Shown here piece by piece: positions 1 through 7,337 of a stretch of DNA of 64,000 nt (positions are counted from its first letter, which is position 1; each line of letters begins with the position of its first letter). Under the pieces are notes generated by a model, which made no database searches, was not told where the DNA came from, and saw nothing but the letters and a program-made list of their open reading frames with translations. This stretch comes from Clostridia bacterium (GTDB lineage Bacteria > Bacillota > Clostridia > Oscillospirales > Acutalibacteraceae): positions 36,391-100,390 of the forward strand of contig JAFUPA010000008.1 of the NCBI GenBank assembly GCA_017481575.1, given 5' to 3'. The position numbers and the translations under genes are program-made.

Positions 1-1
1 A

Positions 2-781
2 ATCGCCTCTGCAGAGCGACTTATGGAGCTTGAAAATTACGACGACGAGCTTGACATTCACTCCGAAATCGGGGATGTGAACGAGTATTACAACACACTC
101 AAAAGCATTGATTTTGAAAACATTACCTTTAAATACAATCGTGATTTAATATTTGATAACGCAAGCGTTAAAATAGAAAAAGGTGACTTTGCCGCAATCA
201 CCGGTATTTCAGGTATCGGTAAAAGCACATTACTGAAGCTCCTGCTCGGTGTCATTTACCCCGAAAGCGGAACAATAAGCCTCAATGACGGCGAGTCCGG
301 CCGCATTGTTGATAAGGCAACAAGAGACCTGTTCTCCTATGTTCCGCAGGGCAATATGCTACTCTCGGGCACTCTGTACGAAAATATCACCTTTATGTGC
401 GAGGGCAAAACCGAAGCGGATATTATGCGTGCAATCAGAATAAGCTGTTCAGACGAATTTGTCTCCGAACTTCCCGACGGACTGCAAACCGTTATAGGTG
501 AGAGGGGAATGGGACTTTCCGAGGGTCAGGTTCAGCGTATCGCAATTGCCCGTGCTATCCTTTATGATGCACCGATACTCCTGCTTGACGAGGCAACCTC
601 CGCCCTTGACGAAGCAACGGAAGAAAGATTGCTTCGAAACCTGCGTGAGCTCGACAACAGAACGTGTATCATTATCACTCACAAGCCTGCGGCACTTAAT
701 GTTTGCAACAAGGAAATCAGAATTGATAACAAAAAGATAGAAATTCTAGGTACAGACAGGGGAGAAAACAATGAAGATTAA
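2..781 (+). CDS. ABC exporter, C-terminal ATPase domain (5' partial)
   Basis: The frame is open from the first bases, so the gene begins upstream of the window; an in-frame ATG at 23 is internal. What is visible is the linker after the membrane domain followed by a full ABC ATPase: Walker A GISGIGKST, a variant signature LSEGQ, Walker B ILLLDEATSALD, and the H-loop ITHK. This layout is typical of fused permease-ATPase exporters for peptides or lipids. It overlaps the PqqD-like gene by 11 bases, so the two are translationally linked. With the downstream signal peptidase-like gene this suggests peptide export, which is inference. The substrate cannot be read from this fragment. Confidence 0.88.
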   Translation: MASAERLMELENYDDELDIHSEIGDVNEYYNTLKSIDFENITFKYNRDLIFDNASVKIEKGDFAAITGISGIGKSTLLKLLLGVIYPESGTISLNDGESGRIVDKATRDLFSYVPQGNMLLSGTLYENITFMCEGKTEADIMRAIRISCSDEFVSELPDGLQTVIGERGMGLSEGQVQRIAIARAILYDAPILLLDEATSALDEATEERLLRNLRELDNRTCIIITHKPAALNVCNKEIRIDNKKIEILGTDRGENNED

Positions 782-1028
782 AGACGGATACAGATTAAGA
801 AAGGTCGGCAATAACAGCATTGTTGTTGCTGTCGGCGGAATAAATTTTACCGGACTCATAACCGTTAATGAGACTGGCACATTCATCTGGAAAATGCTCG
901 AAAAGGGTGCCGAAGCCGAGGAAATAGTCACAGCGCTTGCACAGGAATGTGAAGTGAATGCTGACGACATCAGAGGCGAGGTACTCGAGTTTATCGAGAA
1001 GCTCAAAGGGGCAGATTTAGTTGAGTAA
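771..1028 (+). CDS. PqqD-like peptide-binding protein
   Basis: An 85-residue protein with the PqqD pattern: an N-terminal beta-rich half (RKVGNNSIVVAVGG), a central VNETGTFIWKML segment, and a helical C-terminus ending in LKGADLVE. Members of this family act as RiPP recognition elements that hold a leader peptide for a modifying enzyme. The start overlaps the end of the exporter and its stop overlaps the next gene, so all three form one operon. No radical-SAM partner or precursor peptide lies inside the window; they could lie upstream. The family is fairly sure, the partner is unknown. Confidence 0.8.
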   Translation: MKIKDGYRLRKVGNNSIVVAVGGINFTGLITVNETGTFIWKMLEKGAEAEEIVTALAQECEVNADDIRGEVLEFIEKLKGADLVE

Positions 1029-1488
1029 AAAAGTAAGTATGCACGAAATGGCACCGCTTATAAAAGAAACTCTTGACGAAAGCGGCGAGGTTTCATTTGT
1101 TTCTGCAGGTGTCAGTATGATGCCGACAATCCGTGACCGCAAGGACGTTGTAACCCTTGTCAAACCGCAGGGTAAGCTCAAAAAAGGCGATGTTCCTTTT
1201 TACCGTCGGGACAACGGGCAGTACATTCTGCACCGTGTTGTTTACGTCAACGGCGACACTTACGTTTTGCGTGGCGACAACCAGTGGGAAAATGAATACA
1301 ATATCCGCCACGACCAGATTATCGGCGTGCTGTATTCCTTTGACCGTGACAGCAAGACCCACAAGGTAACAGATGCAGACTATAAGCTTTATGTAAAGCT
1401 TTTGCCTTTAATCAGATACATCCGCAAGTATTACTACCTTGCAAAAAGCAAGGTTTATGCTTTTCTCAAATTTTTAATAAAACGGTAA
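1021..1488 (+). CDS. S24/S26 signal peptidase-like protein (SipW type)
   Basis: A 155-residue protein with the serine-peptidase box SAGVSMMPTIRD near the N-terminus, then YILHRVV and VLRGDNQWENE, which match boxes of S26 signal peptidases. The HR in place of a catalytic lysine is typical of SipW/ER-type enzymes. There is no clear N-terminal membrane segment; a basic, aromatic C-terminal tail could contact the membrane. The TTG at 1021 is used because AAAGGG lies about 10 bases upstream; ATG 1039 is possible but has no ribosome binding site. Coupled with a PqqD-like protein and an exporter, it may trim a peptide leader. Substrate unknown. Confidence 0.72.
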   Translation: MSKKVSMHEMAPLIKETLDESGEVSFVSAGVSMMPTIRDRKDVVTLVKPQGKLKKGDVPFYRRDNGQYILHRVVYVNGDTYVLRGDNQWENEYNIRHDQIIGVLYSFDRDSKTHKVTDADYKLYVKLLPLIRYIRKYYYLAKSKVYAFLKFLIKR

Positions 1489-1533
1489 TTCGGGGAAATC
1501 CTCGAATTATCTTATGTATAAGGAGATAACAAA

Positions 1534-3126
1534 TTGATCAGCACAGTAAACGTAAGCCTCCAATATGGCGGCAGAGAGCTCTTTAAGGGAGCAGATTTAA
1601 AATTCACAAACGGCAACTGCTACGGTCTTATCGGTGCAAACGGTGCAGGTAAGTCCACTTTTCTCAAAATTCTTTCAGGCGAGATTGAGCCGAATAAGGG
1701 TGAGGTCATCATCACTCCGGGCGAAAGAATGTCCGTTCTTCGTCAGGACCACTTTGCTTTTGACGAATACGATGTAATCCGCACGGTGCTTATGGGTAAC
1801 CCGAAGCTTTGCGAGATTATGGACGAAAAAGAAGCACTTTATATGAAAGAGGATTTCTCCGAGGAGGACGGAATCCGTGTCAGCGAGCTTGAAGAAGAGT
1901 TTGCAGAAATGGGCGGCTGGAGTGCAGAAAGCGATGCTGAAATTCTGCTCAACGGTCTCGGTGTTACAAACGAGTACCATTATGCACAGATGAGCGAGCT
2001 TGATAACGAAATCAAGGTTAAGGTGCTTCTTGCACAGGCACTTTTCGGCAACCCCGACATTCTTCTTATGGACGAGCCGACTAACCACCTTGATATCGAT
2101 GCAATCGCCTGGCTTGAGGAGTTCCTTATCGAGCTTGACAGTACAGTTATCGTCGTTTCTCACGACCGTCACTTCCTTAATAAGGTCTGCACACATATTG
2201 TAGACATCGACTTCGGCAAGATTGCAATGTATGTCGGCAACTACGACTTCTGGTACGACTATACACAGATTGCACAGCGTCAGCTTCGTGAACAGAACAA
2301 GAAAGCCGAGCAGAAGATGAAGGAGTTGCAGGAGTTTATCGCACGTTTTAGTGCCAACGCTTCAAAATCCAAGCAGGCTACAAGCCGTAAAAAGCTTCTT
2401 GATAACCTCGTTATCGAAGATATGCCCGTTTCTTCACGTCGTTTTCCCTTCGTTTCGTTCAAGCCCGACCGTGAGGTTGGTAACGAGCTTCTCACCGTCA
2501 GCGGATTGAGCAAAACTATCGGTGACCGCAAGGTGCTCGATAACGTCAGCTTTACAATCAAGCCCGATGACAAGGTTGCTTTTGTCGGGACGGATTCACT
2601 TGCAAAGACAACACTTTTCCAGATTCTTATGGGCGAAATCGAGCCCGATGAGGGTACATTCAAGTGGGGTGTAACCACTTCGCAGGCATATTTCCCGTCA
2701 GACAACTCCGAGTTCTTTGACGGTTGTGAGGACAGCCTTATCGACTGGCTCCGCCGTTATTCCGACCTTATCTTTGAAACCGATGTCAGAGGCTGGCTCG
2801 GCAGAATGATGTTCTCGGGTGAGGAAGCAACCAAAAAGGCAAAGGTACTTTCGGGTGGCGAGCGTGTTCGCTGTATGCTTTGCAAAATGATGCTCTCGGG
2901 TGCAAACGTGCTTATTTTTGATGAGCCGACAAACCACCTTGACCTTGAGTCAATTGCATCACTCAACGAGGGTATTATCAAGTTCCCCGAGACAGTTCTT
3001 TTCACTTCTCACGACCACCAGTTTGTTGAAACCATCGCAAACAGAATTATTGACGTAACACCCGGCAATTTCTACGATAAAGAAATCACCTACGACGAAT
3101 ATCTTAACGAATTAAAGGGCGAATAA
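1534..3126 (+). CDS. ABC-F family ATPase (YbiT/YkpA-like)
   Basis: A soluble 530-residue protein with two ABC cassettes and no membrane segment. Cassette one has Walker A GANGAGKST and Walker B ILLMDEPTNHLD; cassette two has signature LSGGERVR and IFDEPTNHLD. The linker (about residues 245-300) is charged and helical, as expected for a ribosome-binding P-site interaction motif. The second Walker A is altered (GTDSLAKTT) and the first signature is degenerate (MSELDNEIK). From memory, both occur in YkpA-like members. TTG start, with AGGAG ten bases upstream. Likely a translation factor. A resistance role for the neighbouring peptide locus cannot be excluded. Confidence 0.85.
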   Translation: MISTVNVSLQYGGRELFKGADLKFTNGNCYGLIGANGAGKSTFLKILSGEIEPNKGEVIITPGERMSVLRQDHFAFDEYDVIRTVLMGNPKLCEIMDEKEALYMKEDFSEEDGIRVSELEEEFAEMGGWSAESDAEILLNGLGVTNEYHYAQMSELDNEIKVKVLLAQALFGNPDILLMDEPTNHLDIDAIAWLEEFLIELDSTVIVVSHDRHFLNKVCTHIVDIDFGKIAMYVGNYDFWYDYTQIAQRQLREQNKKAEQKMKELQEFIARFSANASKSKQATSRKKLLDNLVIEDMPVSSRRFPFVSFKPDREVGNELLTVSGLSKTIGDRKVLDNVSFTIKPDDKVAFVGTDSLAKTTLFQILMGEIEPDEGTFKWGVTTSQAYFPSDNSEFFDGCEDSLIDWLRRYSDLIFETDVRGWLGRMMFSGEEATKKAKVLSGGERVRCMLCKMMLSGANVLIFDEPTNHLDLESIASLNEGIIKFPETVLFTSHDHQFVETIANRIIDVTPGNFYDKEITYDEYLNELKGE

Positions 3127-3127
3127 T

Positions 3128-4675
3128 ATGAAATATTCGATTATTCCACGTCCCGTCCGCTATGATGCAAAGGACGACGAAACCGTCATTGTTTCCGATA
3201 TGATGGCTGTCACCTGCGTGCGTGAATTTGTTGAGGTCGGCAATGAGCTTTCTGCTTACCTTCACACTCGTTCGGACGCAAACGAAAACGAAATAATCAT
3301 ATCAAAGGCGAAGAGCATCGCCCCCGAGGGCTACGCACTTTATACCGAAAACGGCAATATACAGATTAAAGCCTCTACGGTTAAGGGTGCTTACTATGCC
3401 TTTGTAACATTAAAGTGGATTTTGATGCAGGTCAAGCGTGTTGACGGCAAAAAGACCTTGACGGGATTTTTGATTGAAGACAAGCCTTGCTACCGACACA
3501 GAGGTATGATGCTTGACGAGTGCCGCCACTTTTTCGGCAAGGAAACCGTCAAAAAGCTCCTTGACAATATGGCACTTTTAAAGCTGAATGTCTTTCATTG
3601 GCACCTTGCAGATGACCAGGGCTACCGCATCGAATCAAAGGCTTTTCCTCTTCTTAACGAGGTCGCTTCAAAACGTCGCTATGCCAGCTTTGCAAAGTCA
3701 AAGCAGGACGAAACACAGCCCGAATACGGCACGTTTTATTACACTCACGATGAAATCCGTGAGATTGTCGAATATGCCTCAAAACGGCACATAAGCGTTA
3801 TTCCCGAGATCGATATTCCCAGTCACACAACTGCAATGATAGCCGCTTATCCCGAGCTTTCCTGCGACGGCAAAACAGTTGAAGTCGAATGCTCGGGCGG
3901 TATAAAGCCCGCAATCCTTTGTGCAGGCAAGGAGAGTACCTTTGATTTTTTAAAAACTCTTTTTGACGAAATCTGCCCCCTGTTTCCGTACGAATATTTC
4001 CACATCGGCGGTGACGAGGCACGCTACGGCAAGTGGCGCAAATGCCCCGAATGTCAGGCAGCAATCAAGGCGAATTCACTCAAAGACGAGAAACACCTGC
4101 AAATGCACTTTATGGGCAGAGTGAACGAAATTCTCAAATCACACGGCAAAAAGTGTATTGCATGGAACGATTGCTTGGGTGAGGATCTCGACCGTGACAT
4201 CGTCTGCCACTATTGGACACTTAAGAACACTTCAACCGTTAAAAAGCAGGCAAAAAAGCGTGAGGTTATACTCTCTCCGATGCTTCATTTCTATTTCAAC
4301 TACGGCTACGGCTCAATCCCTTTGAAAAAGACATATAAGTTTAATGAGAAATCAAAGGGCTTCAGAAAGAAAGGCGTAAAGGTGAGGGGAGTGGAAGCTG
4401 AACTCTGGACAGAGTGGATTGATTGCGACGAAGCGGTCGAATACAGCCTTTACCCGAGACTTTCGGCACTTGCCGAGGTTGCGTGGACACGCCTTGAAAA
4501 CAGAAATTTCAAAGATTTTTCCGAGCGGCAGAAATTTTACAAGCTCTATCTTAAGAGTAAGGGTATAAATTATTATCTTCTTGACAACAAGACAAGGCGA
4601 AAGCTCATAGCTGTTTTCAGCCACGGTAAGGACGGCAAGGAGTTCAGACGCAACGAAAAAGAAAAACTTAAATAA
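3128..4675 (+). CDS. GH20 beta-N-acetylhexosaminidase
   Basis: A 515-residue glycoside hydrolase that removes terminal N-acetylhexosamine. The N-terminal GH20b domain is followed by a TIM barrel with RHRGMMLDECRHFF, HLADDQGYR and the catalytic pair in HIGGDE (Asp296 and Glu297). A cluster of cysteines (KCPEC) follows the catalytic site. No signal peptide is seen, so the enzyme is probably cytoplasmic and acts on imported sugars. It starts two bases after the ABC-F stop, so the two are co-transcribed; a strong terminator follows. Substrate preference (chitobiose, mucin or host glycan) cannot be told. Confidence 0.92.
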   Translation: MKYSIIPRPVRYDAKDDETVIVSDMMAVTCVREFVEVGNELSAYLHTRSDANENEIIISKAKSIAPEGYALYTENGNIQIKASTVKGAYYAFVTLKWILMQVKRVDGKKTLTGFLIEDKPCYRHRGMMLDECRHFFGKETVKKLLDNMALLKLNVFHWHLADDQGYRIESKAFPLLNEVASKRRYASFAKSKQDETQPEYGTFYYTHDEIREIVEYASKRHISVIPEIDIPSHTTAMIAAYPELSCDGKTVEVECSGGIKPAILCAGKESTFDFLKTLFDEICPLFPYEYFHIGGDEARYGKWRKCPECQAAIKANSLKDEKHLQMHFMGRVNEILKSHGKKCIAWNDCLGEDLDRDIVCHYWTLKNTSTVKKQAKKREVILSPMLHFYFNYGYGSIPLKKTYKFNEKSKGFRKKGVKVRGVEAELWTEWIDCDEAVEYSLYPRLSALAEVAWTRLENRNFKDFSERQKFYKLYLKSKGINYYLLDNKTRRKLIAVFSHGKDGKEFRRNEKEKLK

Positions 4676-4723
4676 AAGCAAAAATCGACAGACTTCACAC
4701 GAAGCTTGTCGATTTTTGCTTTT
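4674..4723. terminator. Bidirectional intrinsic terminator
   Basis: A perfect 17-bp inverted repeat (arms 4674-4690 and 4707-4723) has A-rich and T-rich outer ends, so it can end transcription from both sides. It lies between the GH20 gene and the convergent TraX-like gene and begins within the GH20 stop codon. Confidence 0.85.
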
Positions 4724-4769
4724 AACTTATTTGAAAGGATAGAATTTAAATCTGTTTACAAATTGGAGT

Positions 4770-5513
4770 TTATTGAACAAATTGAATGTAACCAATGATA
4801 GAAAGGTGTAAAGGATAATATACGTAAAACAGCCATTTTACAATTTTGTTTATCCTTTGGTTATTCCCTCTTTGTCCGTTATACATCATAATAACAGGTA
4901 TTGCTAATATAACAGCCATTTGTATAATTCCGTATAGTTTATCAAGTACAAAGAAATATACAACAGAATAAATGGCCACATAAAAAATCATCCATAACAT
5001 CTGTTTTTTGATATTTCCTCTGTTTGTACCGATAGCCATAATACAAAGGCTTGCAATACAGCTCCAGTTACTCGGAAAGGTAATAAAACAAATAAGTATT
5101 ATAAGAAGAAATTTAATGTTTAGCTTTATCTTTTTACTATTTGCAATTCGCAACATTACCAAGCCCCAAGCAAGAGGCCACATAACACTTGTCTGATTAA
5201 AAACATCTCCGTAATAAAAAGGAATAAAGGACTTCCAATCAATGTAACTTGAAGAAGCGAATATGTAAGCAAAATGCGATATAAAAGAAAAAGCAAACAA
5301 TCGCATAGTATATTTATTTACATTTTTCGTGTAGTGGTAGCCTTCCGCTATGAAATAACACATAATCGGACAAGTTATTCTACCGATTATATGCATTACA
5401 ATCGGCACAAGACCATTATCATATCCCGGAAAAACCAGCCAAGCAATATGGTCTATAGTCATTGCAACAATTGCAATCATTTTTATCTTGTTTGAGTCTA
5501 GAATTTTTCTCAT
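4770..5513 (-). CDS. TraX family membrane protein
   Basis: A 247-residue, strongly hydrophobic protein with about seven membrane segments. The N-terminus KIKMIAIVAMTIDHIAW and the HIIGRITCPIMCYFIAEGY block match the TraX family, which includes the F-pilin acetylase but is common in Firmicutes without conjugation genes. AT-richer than its neighbours, and alone on its strand between the shared terminator and the tRNA cluster. GGAGCAG precedes the ATG. It may acylate an extracellular or surface substrate; the role is unknown here. Confidence 0.8.
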   Translation of the reverse strand: MRKILDSNKIKMIAIVAMTIDHIAWLVFPGYDNGLVPIVMHIIGRITCPIMCYFIAEGYHYTKNVNKYTMRLFAFSFISHFAYIFASSSYIDWKSFIPFYYGDVFNQTSVMWPLAWGLVMLRIANSKKIKLNIKFLLIILICFITFPSNWSCIASLCIMAIGTNRGNIKKQMLWMIFYVAIYSVVYFFVLDKLYGIIQMAVILAIPVIMMYNGQRGNNQRINKIVKWLFYVYYPLHLSIIGYIQFVQ

Positions 5514-5584
5514 ATCTGCTCCACCAAATTCTTATTTGTCGGTTTGAGTATACCACACTTTATATAAACTTTCAATCGGGAGTG

Positions 5585-5616
5585 CACGAAGTGATTTCAC
5601 TCGCCGTAAGGCGAAT
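5585..5616. repeat. Remnant of the tandem short-hairpin repeat family
   Basis: Two adjacent small inverted repeats (5590-5601 and 5601-5614) resemble the hairpin strings at 22968-23064 and 58197-58309. Only a short remnant is present, just beyond the tRNA terminator. Confidence 0.4.
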
Positions 5617-5622
5617 ATAACT

Positions 5623-5658
5623 GAAAACGACAAGTTTCGATAGAAACTTGTCGTTTTC
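5623..5658 (-). terminator. Terminator of the tRNA cluster
   Basis: A perfect 16-bp inverted repeat (5623-5638 and 5643-5658) with a 4-base loop lies directly behind the CCA end of tRNA-Gln. The outer ends of the stem are A/T-rich. It most likely ends the Gly-Arg-His-Gln transcript. Confidence 0.75.
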
Positions 5659-5733
5659 TGGCTGGGATGGCTGGATTCGAACCAGCGAATGCAGCAGTCA
5701 AAGTGCTGTGTCTTACCGCTTGACGACACCCCA
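5659..5733 (-). tRNA. tRNA-Gln (anticodon TTG)
   Basis: Cloverleaf read on the minus strand: acceptor TGGGGTG pairs with CATCCCA, anticodon stem CAGCA/TGCTG encloses loop CTTTGAC, and the T-arm contains GGTTCGAATCC. G73 is followed by an encoded CCA (5659-5661). Last of four tRNAs in the cluster. Confidence 0.96.
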
Positions 5734-5789
5734 TTATTTTGTTTTATAAAGGCAAGTCTGCAAGAAGAGAACATCTTGCAGACTCTAAT

Positions 5790-5867
5790 TGGGGTGGATA
5801 GTCGGATTCGAACCGACGGTCTCCAGTGCCACAAACTGGCGCTTTAACCAACTAAGCTATACCCACC
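5790..5867 (-). tRNA. tRNA-His (anticodon GTG)
   Basis: Minus-strand cloverleaf: acceptor GTGGGTA pairs with TATCCAC; anticodon stem CCAGT/ACTGG encloses loop TTGTGGC. The extra G(-1) opposite C73, specific to tRNA-His, is present at 5867. CCA is encoded at 5790-5792. Confidence 0.96.
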
Positions 5868-5870
5868 ATA

Positions 5871-5947
<77 letters not shown>

Positions 5948-5990
5948 ATATTTAGCCCCAAAATTGCAATTGCAGAGGTTTAGGGGATTT

Positions 5991-6064
5991 TGGAGCGGGT
6001 GATGGGAATCGAACCCACACGACTAGCTTGGAAGGCTAGAATTCTACCACTAAACTACACCCGC
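5991..6064 (-). tRNA. tRNA-Gly (anticodon TCC)
   Basis: Minus-strand cloverleaf: acceptor GCGGGTG/CACCCGC (with a wobble pair), anticodon stem CTAGC/GCTAG enclosing loop CTTCCAA, T-arm GGTTCGATTCC. Encoded CCA at 5991-5993. First gene of the cluster, 19 bases from the promoter -10 box. Confidence 0.96.
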
Positions 6065-6082
6065 ATATCTGCAACGTGTGAT

Positions 6083-6112
6083 ATTTTAACATAGGTTATC
6101 TGTTTTTGTCAA
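6083..6112 (-). promoter_or_regulatory. Promoter of the tRNA cluster
   Basis: On the minus strand TTGACA (6112-6107) is followed after 18 bases by TAAAAT (6088-6083), with a TG motif one base before the -10. This is a good sigma-A promoter directly upstream of tRNA-Gly. Confidence 0.8.
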
Positions 6113-6224
6113 TAGTAAAAAAGGATATTTTTAAATAAATTTTTGATTATGCTTGAAATCCTCGTTTGCAGTCTTGTTTACATTATGCTATATCAACCCA
6201 ACATAACTTTATCGAGGTATATCT

Positions 6225-6909
6225 ATGAAAAAACTAAAAATTATTTTAATATCACTTTTATATGTTGCGGTTGTCTGTGGCGGTGCTGTAGGCATTTATG
6301 CTTCGTACTATTACCGTGCAGACACGGTTGCGGCATCTGCAGCTGTATCAAGTGAAAAGGTGAGCGTTACAACTGAAACAGACGATATGGTTGTCTTCAA
6401 CGAAATGCGGATTTATTTTCTACCCCGGCGGTAAGGTTGAATACACAGCTTATGCACCGCTTATGTGTGTGCTTTTAAAAATGCCATTAAACCTTGCTGT
6501 GCTCGATGTTAATGCCGCAGATTCGGTTTTCGATATGTTTCCCGAAATCAGTTCGTGGTACATCGGCGGTCATTCTCTCGGAGGTTCAATGGCGGCAAGC
6601 TATGCACTCGAAAATACGGATAAGCTTGAAGGTCTTGTGCTTTTGGCATCTTATTCAACAGCCGACCTTACCGGAACTGATCTGAAGGTCGCTTCAATTT
6701 ACGGCAGTAACGACGGTGTACTTAATATGGAAAAATACAACGAATACAAGCCAAACTTACCCGAAGCCACGCTTGAAACCATAATCGACGGCGGATGCCA
6801 CTCTTATTTCGGCAGCTACGGTACACAGGACGGCGACGGCACACCAACAATCACGGCAGAGGAACAGCTTGATGAGACAGTTGCGATATTGTCGAAGTTT
6901 TTAAAATAA
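6225..6909 (+). pseudogene. Alpha/beta hydrolase, frameshifted
   Basis: The N-terminal part (6225-6434) has a signal-anchor MKKLKIILISLLYVAVVC and runs to ...DDMVVFNE. The rest continues in another frame from about 6400, with FIFYPGGKVEYTAYAPL, nucleophile motif GGHSLGGS, acid YGSNDGV and histidine GGCHSYFG. Together these make one membrane-anchored alpha/beta hydrolase (family 5) with an intact triad. The family normally has about ten residues between YAPL and VLLKMPLN that are missing here, so there may also be an in-frame deletion. It could be a decayed gene or a consensus error in the assembly. Confidence 0.75.
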
Positions 6910-6910
6910 C

Positions 6911-6935
6911 AACAAGCAGGATTCACCTGCTTGTT
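6911..6935. terminator. Shared terminator between hydrolase and small repeat protein
   Basis: A perfect 10-bp stem (6911-6920 and 6926-6935) with a 5-base loop sits between two convergent genes. T-rich sequence on both sides suggests it works in both directions. Confidence 0.65.
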
Positions 6936-6938
6936 TGC

Positions 6939-7223
6939 TTATATATTATTTTCGCCTGTTTCCTCTGCTTCATCCTCTACCTTTTCAAGGAAGGTTTCCA
7001 CAAATTTGTCTTCAATCTTCTGATAACTGCCGACTACGGTGTCTTCAATTTTTTTGTATGCTTTTGTGGCTTTTTCTGCTGTTTTTGTGCATTTCAGCGA
7101 ATAGCCCGTAGGATTATTTTCATCCTCTTGAAGAAAGGTATCTACGAATTTATCCTCGATTTTCTTGTAGGTTTTTACAACCTTATCCCCAATTTTGCCT
7201 GTTTTTAATCTGTATTCGCTCAT
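6939..7223 (-). CDS. Small repeat protein with KKIED motifs, function unknown
   Basis: A 94-residue charged protein without signal peptide or membrane segment. It contains three copies of a Y-K/Q-K-I-E-D unit: YKKIEDKFVDTFL near the N-terminus, YKKIEDTVVGSY in the middle and YQKIEDKFVETFL near the C-terminus. The units should form amphipathic helices. A GGAGG lies upstream of the ATG, and the gene stands alone between two terminators. I recognise no family name. Confidence 0.7.
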   Translation of the reverse strand: MSEYRLKTGKIGDKVVKTYKKIEDKFVDTFLQEDENNPTGYSLKCTKTAEKATKAYKKIEDTVVGSYQKIEDKFVETFLEKVEDEAEETGENNI

Positions 7224-7309
7224 AATATTACCTCCAACCTTTAATTTACGGCTATATTATATGCGTTTTTTGTTTTTAATTTTTAAAAGTTAAGTTAAAA
7301 TTTTATTAA

Positions 7310-7337
7310 AAAAGAACCTGAAAAATCAGGTTCTTTT
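7310..7337 (-). terminator. Terminator of the rqcH operon
   Basis: A perfect 12-bp stem (7310-7321 and 7326-7337) overlaps the last codons of rqcH. It is followed on the minus strand by a T-rich stretch. The stop codon lies inside the hairpin. Confidence 0.8.

Noticed and set aside
1534-3126. Calling the ABC-F protein an antibiotic resistance determinant
   Set aside because: Its degenerate second Walker A and first signature fit the YkpA/YbiT group; nothing in the sequence points to drug protection.
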